From: Diphasiastrum complanatum
Taxonomy: Eukaryota > Streptophyta > Lycopodiopsida > Lycopodiales > Lycopodiaceae
Assembly: GCA_029204225.1 (NCBI GenBank)
Contig: CM055095.1
Span: forward strand, 15,406,049 to 15,470,048
Length of the DNA stretch: 64,000 bases
Direction: 5' to 3'
This document shows positions 47,754 through 58,049 of this stretch, piece by piece. The notes beneath the pieces are model-generated. The model saw only the letters and a list, made by a program, of their open reading frames with translations. It had not been told where the DNA came from and made no database searches. The first letter of the stretch is position 1, and every line of letters begins with the position of its first letter. Made by a program: the position numbers and the translations under genes.

Positions 47754-50200
47754 TTACAGCTCAAAGTAACATGGATTATCTCCACCTTGCACTAGTGTCA
47801 GCTGTGGACTTGATTGGCCTCCCGTTTCTGCAGCTGGACTGGGTGTTGCATGAGATAATAAGTTCACCAACATCTGTTGACGAAACTCATATATCTCATT
47901 CATTGTAAATGCTCGACATTTATACTGCAAATCGAAAAGAACCGAGTCAATTGACCTATCAAAAACCAAATCGAAAATAACTTAGTTAGGAAATTCACTA
48001 GTCTATTTACCTTTCGCATATCTGGAACCCCGGATTGCATGATGTACCACTCTAAGAAGTCATGTATATTGCGGATGGAGAACCATCCACAGCTATGTCC
48101 ATCATCGTGCTGAGCTGACTTCAATCAGAAAATGTATAATAAATTAGTTGTGCACTCTGAAAAAAGTAAATCATATTACCTATCAGATACTAGATGAGAA
48201 ATACTTACTTCTGCATCAACAATCTCCAGGTGGCTATTTACAGTGGCCCCATCCGGCCTTGGCAAAAATGGCAACATTTTGCTGTACATCACGTCCATTT
48301 CGGCATGGGTAGACTTTAAGGAGTTCATCTTTAAACAGATGAGATTAATGATCCCATCTGAATCTTCCCTAAGGGAGATTATATGCACACTCCAATGCTT
48401 ACTACAAACAAGAGATAATTAGTTAAACTGAAGGAATTACAAAAGTTATTAAAAATATGTGACTTGAATATATTCTATGTAATCACTTACTTTTGGCAAT
48501 ATGGAATAATAAAGACTTTGGTCTCCGAGGTTGTATGGAGAAGATACTTTGCTGCCTTAGTTGGACTATGAAGGATGTGTGCAAAAAAGGACAACACAAC
48601 TTCAATGTCCTTAGTATCATCACATTTACATCTATTTACAAAATAGATCAAACCAGCCTCCACAACTGGATCTGATATATCTACTGTCTTCTCCTTCAAG
48701 GCATCACAAAAGTCTTTATTTATGTGATTTACATAATTAATTGAACATAGACAAAAAGAAAATTGACCTCCTAGCTTATCAATTTCTTTGGCAACATACT
48801 CATCAAAAACTATATACCTCTCAAAATCCAAAAATGAATCTTTCGGATCAACTAGAAATCTTACACAAAGATCCTTATAAAAATCATCTACTAAAGTTAT
48901 ATCTAGATCCGATATTATTTTATCTAAAGTAGAGGTCATATCCTCGTTATTGTGGGATGAAATGGAGGGAATGGAAGAGGAATTACTTGAATAGCTAGGG
49001 GTGGCAGGAGGAGAGAACGACATTGCAGACTGGTGTGATGGTCCAACCAAAGGACGAGATATATGAGGGGGGGGATGGTGATTAGCTGACTACGACCCTT
49101 TGCCTGGCAGGCCTGGTGGGCTTGGTCTACTTTCTTCTTCTTCGTTGAGGAACAAGACCTCTCTCTGTAGGTGGTGGCCTAGAGGTGAAGCCACTCTTAA
49201 AAACTTGATCGTATGTACTCCTCAGTCTCATGACAAGATGCATGTCCTGAGACATGAGGGTAACTCTCTTTTTAATATTTACCTGTGCAAATGCCTCCTT
49301 TATCATCTTAAACATTGTTGCATATGCTTCCCTACTGATGTTAGAAAAGTCACATGCCCCCTGAAGCAATGTAATGTCTAATATTTTTCCAACCTCATCC
49401 ATAATGCTATCAGTATCTGAAGCCTTAATCTTTTTCATTTTGTTATTATTTAACATTGATTTCATAGATTTAGAAGTCAAGATAGAGCCTAGTGAGTTTC
49501 CAATTCAAATCTCATTGGCCAAATGGTCTTCAACAACCAATGCTGATCTGCATTGCAAACATAATATTCATGAAAATGTCAGTAGAAATTAGGACACTCA
49601 TAGTATTCACAGTAGTATATAATAAGCAAATCAACAGAAAGTTGAAATGAATAAATAACAAAATTAGTGATTATGAATGAATCAAAAAGTCCAAGCAATA
49701 TTCAATACCAAATAAGCTATAACTTACTTGAATGTATAGATTCGTCTTTTTCTATGACCTCCTCTGGATGATAGATCACATATATCCTTATTTACCAGTC
49801 TTTTCCTCTTGTTGCTTCGGACCTTTCTGTTGAGCACATCCATATCTTTAACAAGAGACAAATATGAGATACGCATGGATTGAAATGCAGTTTTTATCTC
49901 ATCATTACTAGTTGTATAATGATGCAAAGAAGATTTCAACCTTTGGATCTCCTTCTTGAGCATCTCATTTTCATCCAAACAAGTTTTCATCTTTGTAGAT
50001 TTTTCTTTGCACTCCTTTGATATTTTCCTTGATTCTTCTTCCAAATAATGTATTCTTTGCATTGAATGTGCATTCCCATAGAGCATCAAATTCTCACAGT
50101 AACCCAAAAGGCCATATTTACCATGACACATATAGATTATTAACTGACTCAACGAATGAAAATCTGGATGTTGCAATGAACATGGATCAATAGGATACAA
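47754..50200 (-). CDS. Histone-fold/Ulp1-like cysteine protease, copy B
   Basis: Minus-strand gene in several exons. 50200-49724 encodes a basic coiled-coil segment (LEEESRKISKECKEKSTKMK) ending in a KRKR-type cluster. 49480-49127 has a weak histone-fold-like stretch with KKRVTLMSQDMHLVMRLRST, matching the H3 phrase [18 protein letters not shown], then FKSGFTSRPPPTERGLVPQR. 49050-48487 is the pre-catalytic part ending KVFIIPYCQK. The His segment KHWSVHIISLRED lies at 48400-48180 (His-Trp at 48392-48397), with Asn in CLKMNSLKST; Gln (48110-48112) and Cys (48089-48091) are in SAQHDDGHSCGWF. I see no stop inside the catalytic exons, but one (TGA) in the region joining the coil and histone exons. 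Exon borders are partly uncertain. Confidence 0.7.
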
Positions 50201-51059
50201 TGTTCTTGATGACCATAAATCTACATGCTTTAGCTTTTCCTCCCTGTATCAGACCATATCAGAAGTTGACAATTTGGGTTGCTTTGAATTTCTTGTCCTG
50301 AGCGGAGCATATTCTGGTGACAGATTCACATGAAGATAACAAAGCTTTGTCATCAGTACAGTAGTATAGTAACAAACAACACAATGACAATAACAAAGCT
50401 GGAGATGGCAGTAACGACTCTGTTGGAGATAGAGATGGCGCTAAACACTTGTTTTTGACCCTAGAGATAGAGATGGCGTAGGCTTTGTTTCAGAAATGTT
50501 ACTCCTAATTCAAATTTTTGAGTGTTCCCAACTATTGGGAGGGAATATTTCAGCATTTTAAAAAATTATATTTCAACTATGGTTAAGCACTAGTGAAGTT
50601 TGATGTGATTAAACTAAGGTGCATTCATTTACATGGAAAGTAGTGCGGGCAGATGCGTAAAGAAGTTAGAAAATGATATTATAATTACTTTATAGTTATT
50701 TTTCTCTCTCTTACATGGCATTTCTTATAAGGCTCTCTTTGGGCCCATATTTTCTCTAATGGTTGGCAAGTTGCTTAAAATCAATGGCTTAATCTTTTTA
50801 ATTGATATATGTATATATGAAGAACATGTATGTGAATGAATTTGATGACATTTGTGATAGTTAGTGAGAAGTGAATTTTAAAAGGAGTGATTGAAATGTA
50901 CACTTGCATTTTGTATCATTATACTATTAACAAAAATGAATCAATTAGAACTTTTTCCTTGAATAGAACATAAATATTTAGGCTTGTTTGAAGTTCAAAA
51001 TAGAAGTTTTTGTTTAGTTTTATGTATAGATTTTTGTGACTATCTTAAAGGAGTTGTTT
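50201..51059. other. Intergenic, nothing recognised
   Basis: AT-rich sequence upstream of H3/Ulp1 copy B; it probably contains that gene's promoter. Confidence 0.4.
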
Positions 51060-51300
51060 TCAATCTCATGGAGAAAGAGTTGTGGGACATCATTGCAAGC
51101 ATAGAGGTGAGGCTGGACACTACTCCAGCTGACATGAGGGCTTATGACTGGAAGGCACAGAGAGCGTTATCTTTGATCAATTTATTAGTGAAAGATTATG
51201 TGATCACCCACATAAGTGACATGATGACAACCAGAGGGGCTTGGGAAGCCTTGAGAACACAATTCCAAATCACCAATCCATCTTGTGCAATCATTAGAGG
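51060..51300 (+). pseudogene. Ty1/copia Gag (UBN2-type) fragment
   Basis: LMEKELWDIIASIEVRLDTT, then AQRALSLINLLVKDYVITHI, aligns with the copia Gag at 7000-7250 (LTFINLLVKDHIITHI). It is isolated, with no pol. Confidence 0.8.
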
Positions 51301-51548
51301 AGTTCCAAGGCCCAAAAGGGTTGGATGCCACATAAGAGAGAAAACTGTTCGATTTTAAAACTCGGACCAAGTTTTTGGTCTGCCCGCACAACTCCGATGA
51401 CTTGACCTCACTAGTAATGTGTGTAGTTTATGGTTTTGTGGTTTAAGCTAATATTGTTTTGTTATTATAGGTCTAAGTTTTAAATATACTTGATCGAGTA
51501 ATACTGTTCAATTCTCTTAACATAGTCCATGATTTTGTGTTTCAAACA

Positions 51549-51990
51549 GGTTTTAAAAGAAGATTATGACATTCTATTTTGGATTTTTAGTAAAACAGAT
51601 TATCCAGAGATAATCAAGAATCATATGAGCGGCACACCACTCAATGTTCCTGGAATAGGTAATTTTAAGGTGGAATGGCATTTGGCTGGAGACCGGAAGT
51701 TGTTGAAGTGCATGTTCAACATCTCACATGGAGCAAATTCAAAACATCCATGCCTCTATTGCATGAAAACTACATAAGACATATCGAAGAGCATGAGAGT
51801 TTCAAGGGATATAGAAGATTCGACTTGGAAACCAGTACTACTGATTCTGCTTAAAATGTCCACATTTGTACACTACATGGAGGTTAGAATTATCGAAAAA
51901 TTGATATACCTTCATATTTGGTTTGCCTGGAATACTACCAGAGTCATTAGCCAAAAAAACATTAGAGGAGTTCTCAATATCAAAAAGGCC
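51549..51990 (+). pseudogene. Transposase-like gene T, fragment 1
   Basis: Blocks shared with the minus-strand copy at 58.7-59.15 kb: VLKEDYDILFWIFSKTDYPE, LNVPGIGNFKVEWHLAGD, KCMFNISHGANSKHPCLYCM, then VRIIEKLIYLHIWFAWNT. An acceptor (CAAACAG) precedes it. One stop follows CLYCMKTT and a frameshift follows near 51860. I do not recognise a named superfamily. Pairing of an Asp-bearing LAGD motif with CLYC and a later Glu is reminiscent of cut-and-paste transposases, which is inference. Confidence 0.55.
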
Positions 51991-52408
51991 TTTTGTAAAG
52001 ATACTTTAAATTTTTTTTCTTTAGTTTTGATTCTTTAATCAAAATGCACAGATTTGAAATCTACGTAATGTAGTTCAAATTAACTAAAAAATAAAAATGC
52101 AATATAGAAAACTTTGAAATTTGTGTCCGGGCAGCATGGACATATCCCATTGGTTTCTTCTTCCTGCCCGACACGTGCTAATCTGCCCGACGTCAATACC
52201 TCAAGTTAAATTTACTTGACTATGCTGGTTAGTATAATGAAATTTTCTAACTATACTTGTTACAGTTATAGAAATATAGTATGTACAGTTACATAAAATA
52301 TGGTATGCGCAGTAACTGTGACTATGTTGGCATTCACATTAGATTAAATGTGATACGAAAAATTATCATATCAGAGAGATTTTTGGCGCCCAAGCTTTGA
52401 AAATAGCA

Positions 52409-53781
52409 ATGGCAAGGAGACCCAGATCTACAATCGATTCTGTGATTCTTTACAATGAGAAAGATGAAGCTGATAATTGGAAGCCAACAAAATATACGAA
52501 GAACTCATGGGTATTGCTGCATCCATCATCAAAGGGCAATTTTTGACAAAAGAAAAGAGCAAAAATGACTTACAAATCTTATTGGAAAGCAAAAATTTTG
52601 GAGTTTAAGACTACCCTGGGAGGTCAATCGATATCAGAAGTCTTAGTGCAACATGTATATATGCATTCAGAAATCAAAGTACATAATATCAATCCTCATG
52701 ATCATAAAAAATGTAATTGTAAGTATATCAAAACATATACACTCTACAACAATCATAGGTGATTTCCTTTATTGATGCTCTTCAGATTATGATGTAAATG
52801 CCTCAACATTGTTTTTTTCTTTCAGATTTATATCCATCATGCATAAGTGAATGGGAGCCCGCACAATCACTTGCAGGAATATTAGACGTGATTCACTCTG
52901 ATGTTGGAAAGCTGCAATACAGAGGAAGAAGTCCAAAGGAACTTGCAGATTGTGGTATCTATTTTTATGAATCTTTATATACGACACAAACAGATGGAGT
53001 TTTTGGCAAGCTCGAAGCAATTCCTTTGCCTAGTTTTCAAAGTGATGAGTGGCCTACTCCTGACAACATTGTTTCTGAATCCTTGAGATGCAAGCTACTC
53101 ATTGATATTAGAAATGCTATGAAGATAAGCACAGGCTCAAAAATTATTCACCTAAGTTGGTTTATCTCATTGCATATATTTGTTGATTTTTTCTCGAGTG
53201 CTAGTGTTCGTAGGACACCAACTTTATTTGTTTGCAAGGATTTATCAGATGAGACTTTTTCAGATCTCATGGATCAAGGCTGGGATAGTAAAACAAATAA
53301 TGACATAGATTGCAGGATCAAAAAGTCCTCAATGATCTTTCGTTATCATATCGAAAAGCAAATGCTCAGTCTCACATGTAGCTACCAGAGATACAAGAAA
53401 ATTGAAGGTACATGGCTACCACTGGATCAAGACTTTGAACTAAATGGTTACACAAACCGAATGGAGATAAGCATTATCTACAATGAGGAATATTTGACTA
53501 TGGTTGAGGTAGGAGAGCATTGGAAGCTTGATTTTATCAAAACAGAGCTCATGCTATTACAAACCAATCTACCAACATATTTCAGATTTATCATCAACGG
53601 AAGACTCGTAAGTATTTTATGTTTATTTCCATTTCAAAATAGAACAAAATAATAGAAAATGTCATCATTTACAATTGCACATTCACTAATATTTGCCATG
53701 TCACAGATGCGAAAAAGACAGGAGCTGATAACGTGCTACAAAGATCTACCTACAACAATCACCATTGTGGGAGAACAATAG
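52409..53781 (+). CDS. Unknown gene X, copy C (best preserved)
   Basis: Three exons, 52409-52718, 52826-53607 and 53707-53781, with GT-AG borders and matching phases, about 388 residues. It starts MARRPRSTIDSVILYNE. The only defect seen is one TGA near 52535, where copies A and B have CGA/CGC (Arg), so CGA to TGA decay. Blocks: SYWKAKILEFKTTLGGQSIS, VIHSDVGKLQYRGRSPKELA, GSKIIHLSWFISLHIFVDFF, LFVCKDLSDETFSDLMDQGW. The last ~70 residues (EISIIYNEEYLTMVEV, then an IKTELMLLQ helix, then FRFIINGRL) look like a beta-grasp (ubiquitin-like) order; that is inference. Convergent with H3/Ulp1 copy C. Confidence 0.8.
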
Positions 53782-55227
53782 TTTCAAATAAACTTTAGTA
53801 AAAATCTGTGTATACACTCTTTCATTCAATAAATGAAAGCCCAAGTTGGGCATCTATACATGTATTTTGTGCTCCCAAATTCATAAACTTGAGCAGCATT
53901 TGATATATCAATGTATATTTTTCTATGAAGTCTATACATGTATTTTTGTTCTATGCTATCTATATTTTTTCTGATCTTAATTTAGTATAACTACATCATC
54001 CTTTGCACCATCATCAATAATGGGAGGTTGAAGCCTTGCCCTAGCTAGTATACTCAAGAAAATTTCTTGTCTAAATCTGTACACCTGGCTTGATGTGTAC
54101 TCAAGAAGTGTAAACTGCAAAATAGAATATTCATGTATTGGTAATGGCCAAAAACATCACCATAATAGAAAACTAATCATGATTCCAAAATAAAAATAAA
54201 CAGAATCTATTATCTTAGAAATATCAACATCTTGTTGAAGGTTGAACCACTCTAAAAACAACTTGGCATTGTATAATGTGTACCACCCACAGCTGAATGA
54301 ATCATTTTGCTAGGGTGACTGCAAAATAATTCAGCACACAAGAAATCAATTATGAAACAGAATGAATTGGATTGAAAATATTTCATTAGAATACTGATTT
54401 CAAAATGCTATTAAGAAAGACAGAGTTTACCTCCAAACTGACGATCTGCCAGTCCACGGAATGGGGAACGTCTGTTGGAATATATTTACTTAGATATGGA
54501 AGGCATATATCTACATCCTTATGCGTATTTCTCGCCGAATTCATCTTGACACAAAAACCTTTAATAATATTATTTATAGATCTCTTAATAGAGATCAGGT
54601 TTAAACTCCAGTGGTCACTACAAAATAAGATTGAAATTTCTTTAGCTTCAATTCTGAGAACTATTTCCATTGACAATGCCAATGTTAATGCATAAAACAG
54701 CAAGAAGCATTTAATATATCTTACTTCGTATGATAAGATATGAGCATATACTTTGTTGCTGGTGTGAATCCACTTGTCAGACACTGTGACAATGTGTCAT
54801 TATTCTCCTTGAAGGCCTGAAGCAGAAAGTTACTCAGCACCAGCAACTCATTTGATGAATCTCTTGCAATGTCATATTGCAAGAGTGTAAGCCCGGACTC
54901 TATCACAGGATCATTGATAGGAGCCCATCTGACTTTAATACTAAAATCAACTTCATCTAGTCTAAAGCAAAAAGGAGTACCAATAGTATCTATAGCATCG
55001 GATATGTCTTTCTCAAATTTAAGATAATCATCCGAATCTATATATGTATAAAAATTTGGGGGAGGAGGAGGAGGTGGATGTGTAGTATCTACAACAATTG
55101 AAGGGGTATCCAAAACAAGGTAGCTATATTTACAGCATTATCAACAACAACGTTATCTACAATGGATTCCGGGTTAGGCTTCACAGAATCTGAAGGGTTA
55201 GGCTTCACTTTCTTAGGAGCATGCTTG

Positions 55228-55250
55228 GGGTTTAGGGTTTAGGGTTTAGG
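55228..55250. repeat. Telomere-like TTTAGGG repeat
   Basis: About three units of TTTAGGG sit exactly where the histone-like frame of copy C stops, replacing the segment that follows KDM/KDF in copies B and D. Confidence 0.85.
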
Positions 55251-55602
55251 ATAAAAAATCCTTGGGCATTATGGTAACCCTCTTGAAATGGATGGCAAGC
55301 AAAAAAGAATCCTCAAAAAAAAGGCTAATGTAATCTTCAGTAGCCTCCTGAAGGCACTGAAGAGCACTAGGTGTGAATCTAACCAGCTGTCCGAGATCAT
55401 TTCTTGTTATGTTTCAGACAGCACGGTAGAATGGAGCTCTTGGGATCAACAAAGCTGTTGATCTCTAATACTTGCGTATCTCAGAGAGCCACCTGCTGCG
55501 GTTGCGCGTTCTAGGTCTAGCGGGTGGTGTGATGGCAACCGCAGGGGATGAGGATGAGCCAGGAGAGAAGAAGTCCCTCCTTGTCTGCTTTCTCCTATCC
55601 AT
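55246..55602 (-). pseudogene. H3/CENH3-like histone domain of copy C
   Basis: The start Met at 55602 opens MDRRKQTRRD, an H3-type tail. Residue 37 onward reads RWLSEIRKY, a stop (TAG at the Gln of RRYQKST), RSTALLIPRAPFYRAV, and a second stop (TGA at the Arg of VREI). The frame continues [40 protein letters not shown] and [11 protein letters not shown]. All in one frame without gaps except a loop 1 one residue longer than canonical H3. LLIPRAPFYR and [13 protein letters not shown] recall plant CENH3. Both stops look like C-to-T changes. Confidence 0.9.
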
Positions 55603-56397
55603 GGATGTGTACTATGTGATAGCGGACTTGTGCGTGACGGTTAGGATGACCAGGGAGGGATGATAAAGAACTCGCAGAGGACCGATATGTGCGAGCCGAA
55701 TATCAGAGAGAACGACTAGTTTTGAGGAAAGACGCACAAGTGCGATATGGGGTGACATGTAGGCAGATGTATCAGACCTGTGAACATGGAAGGCAGTAGG
55801 AGGAATTTCGATTGTGAAGGACGCGCACAAGTGCGATATGCAGAGCCTAAAAAAAAGTGAAAAAAATTCATCAAAGTTTGTGATTTTATATCGCGGTTCA
55901 CACGTGCAAAAGAACATCCTGTCACACGTGTGAGAGTTGTACGAACAAATGCAAGAGTGACATGTGTCACCTTGTCACATTACACGTGTGAGATTTGTAC
56001 GATCAAATGTGAGAGCGACATGTGTTGTTGAGCAAATGAATGAACATGCAACACATGTCCAGGTGTCATTTCACACGTGTGCAGGTGTCACCTCACACAT
56101 GCCTGTGCCTGTAGTCCAATTGAAAGTTGACACGTGTCCTAAGTTCGTTGACCACACATGCAAAAATTTAGTATAAATGGCACGAAAACTGATTAATTTT
56201 TTATCTTTTCTGTTCTCAAAATTCGCGGCATATTGCTCTTGTGCGCTCGCATTGCCTTCCGTTTGCCTGCAATGGTACCTACTCGCGCACAAGTGCAATA
56301 TTCGGTATCTGCCTGCCGTACATATCTCTCTTGTGTGTCATTTTGATAGTTAGTTTTGGTTCAGTTCTCCCTCGCGCACAAGTGCAATATTCTTACT
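55603..56397. promoter_or_regulatory. Divergent intergenic region with repeated motifs
   Basis: It lies between H3/Ulp1 copy C (leftward) and gene Y (rightward). A near-palindromic motif, CGCACAAGTGC(G/A)ATAT, occurs at 55733-55748, 55824-55839, 56286-56301 and 56375-56390, with an inverted copy (one mismatch) at 56230-56246. The centre (55895-56160) has many CACGTGT and ACATGTG boxes. A bidirectional promoter or transposase-binding array is likely. Confidence 0.7.
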
Positions 56398-57844
56398 GAA
56401 AACCTAGACTATTTCCACAGTCTATTCAGGCCATATCTACATGTTTTCAGGACTGCACAACCAAATTTTGACGTATTTTATGACCATTATGTCAGATTCA
56501 GAGATATACTTAGTAAGCATGTTTTCTCCATAGGTCCACTCCAGTACATGCATTATACTGATCTTGTTCATTTCTTCCCAGCTTTTAGACATAGACTGGA
56601 TAGAATGTTCACCAAATTGTTTGATCTTTTCAAAGCAGTTCAATGTGTCCGTATTGCAACAAGAAATGTCGATTGGTTGAATTTTAGAGTGGTTTCGTAC
56701 TTTTTCTGTTAGTTCAGATCCCAGATGATGATGAAGTTTCTATTGCTGACCGTCCTTTTGCACCATCCTCTGTTCAGTCAGCTATTAAGGATATCAGTCA
56801 CTTCCTTATCGACACTCCTGATAAGGAAAGTGACTTTATTGATGTAAATACTAATGTTCTCCGGGATTCTTTCATTGGCCAAAATACATCTGATGATAAA
56901 TCCAAATCTATGGAGGAGTCAAAATGTCTTTTCAATTTGCCTATATATTATATTAATGACAATGTATATTTTACTACTGCTGATTTATGTAAATTTTTTG
57001 ACTATCGTGAGGACGAGGTTCTATCTTTATTATCCGGCACAATTTCCGAATTCTCCGACTTTGTAGATTTTGAAACAGATGACCTTGTTGTTGGTATTGA
57101 TTTTGATGATGAGGAGGGACTTATGACCGGTGAAGAATGCCTGAATAAGACTTTATCAAATATAGCTAAGAACGGGCGAGGCAGACCATCGGATGAAGAA
57201 TTCACGGCATTTTAATCCCAGATGGGCTTCCCTCGTCCATCATTAATGCATTTCACTAATGATTCCACTTCAGTCGGTGGTCATTATATTGATCATCCTG
57301 ATCTATTTGCTGCTGATGATGAAGAATGTGTAAGTGTTTAATCTTCCTTGCATTTGAATGTTTTCAATCACTGAATGTGTTTTTGCTAACATATTTCCTA
57401 TTGCAGGATGCTCTCATAATAGATGATTTTGCTGCAAGACGAGGTGGTTTCAGACAACATGTATCCTCGTTCCAGAGGGACAGTGGACTGGGCCACTATC
57501 TTAGGCATTTCCTGAAGAATGAGATCTGTATTGCTCATTTCAAGTTGAGCCCAGCCGGGGAGAGTCTTATAATGGCAGTTAGAGCTTTATCATTTTACCT
57601 AGGAGGACATAAATTTGTTAAGATGAATAAGATCATTTTTGTCAAAAGATCTTATGTTTTGAACATTTTAGGCTTTACTGATGGGAATGTTCCTTTAAGG
57701 AGCTCCCATTATTCATTGTATTACACTTATATTGAGCTTAGTAAAAATAAGGATAATGCACATCTATTAGATGCATACGCTAGCAGAGAATTTCTTCATG
57801 ACAATACTGCCATAGAATCTGATACAAGATCTGGTGATGAATAG
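56398..57844 (+). CDS. Unknown gene Y
   Basis: At least three segments. 56398-56636 encodes an aromatic-rich helical stretch (DYFHSLFRPYLHVFRTAQPN). A short intron (56637-56717) is possible before the acidic segment IPDDDEVSIADRPFAPSS (56718 on), which continues through YREDEVLSLLSGTISEF to 57215, where a TAA interrupts before DEEC. A GTAAGT donor (57330) and TTGCAG acceptor (57405) lead to the last exon, 57407-57844 (DALIIDDFAARRGGFRQHVS ... YVLNILGFTDGNVPLRSS), ending TAG. No domain is recognised. Start codon is unclear: an ATG at 56273 is not in frame. It probably belongs to the same mobile unit as its neighbours. Confidence 0.5.
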
Positions 57845-58049
57845 TTGACACTTTGTATTTTGGTATAATACAATCAATACATTTACATTAGGTATTTCTC
57901 ATCTCTTGTTCAATGAATTTGCAAAGCAATTCTGAACATGTCATGATTTGATGACAATGATGATTTTCTACTCATCAATCATCTAATTTCCTCTTCTTGT
58001 ATGAACGCATGCTTTTCTAAACTTGTTATATTGTGTGGCCTTTGTTATA
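57845..58049. other. Spacer between converging genes Y and T
   Basis: About 200 AT-rich bases, similar in size to the spacer between X and the Ulp1-like genes. Confidence 0.4.

Larger units (their letters stand above)
53977..55602 (-). pseudogene. Histone H3/CENH3-like domain fused to Ulp1-like protease, copy C
   Basis: The histone part is 55602-55246 (119 codons, two stops). A telomere-like repeat follows, then the pre-catalytic part at 55113-54723 (LKFEKDISDAIDTIGTPFCF), ending SYHTK. The His segment DHWSLNLISIKRS lies at 54620-54440, with CVKMNSARNTH (Asn for Asp). QNDSFSCGWYTLYNAKLFLE (54320-54230) carries Gln and Cys, preceded by a TAG where copy A has CAG. The tail ends PPIIDDGAKDDVVILN with a stop at 53977-53979. 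Ulp1-family enzymes process SUMO-like proteins; this copy is probably inactive. Confidence 0.82.

Noticed and set aside
55246-55602. An ordinary host histone H3 or CENH3 gene
   Set aside because: Two stops in the histone frame, linkage to a Ulp1-like protease in several copies, and surrounding mobile-type genes argue against a host histone gene.
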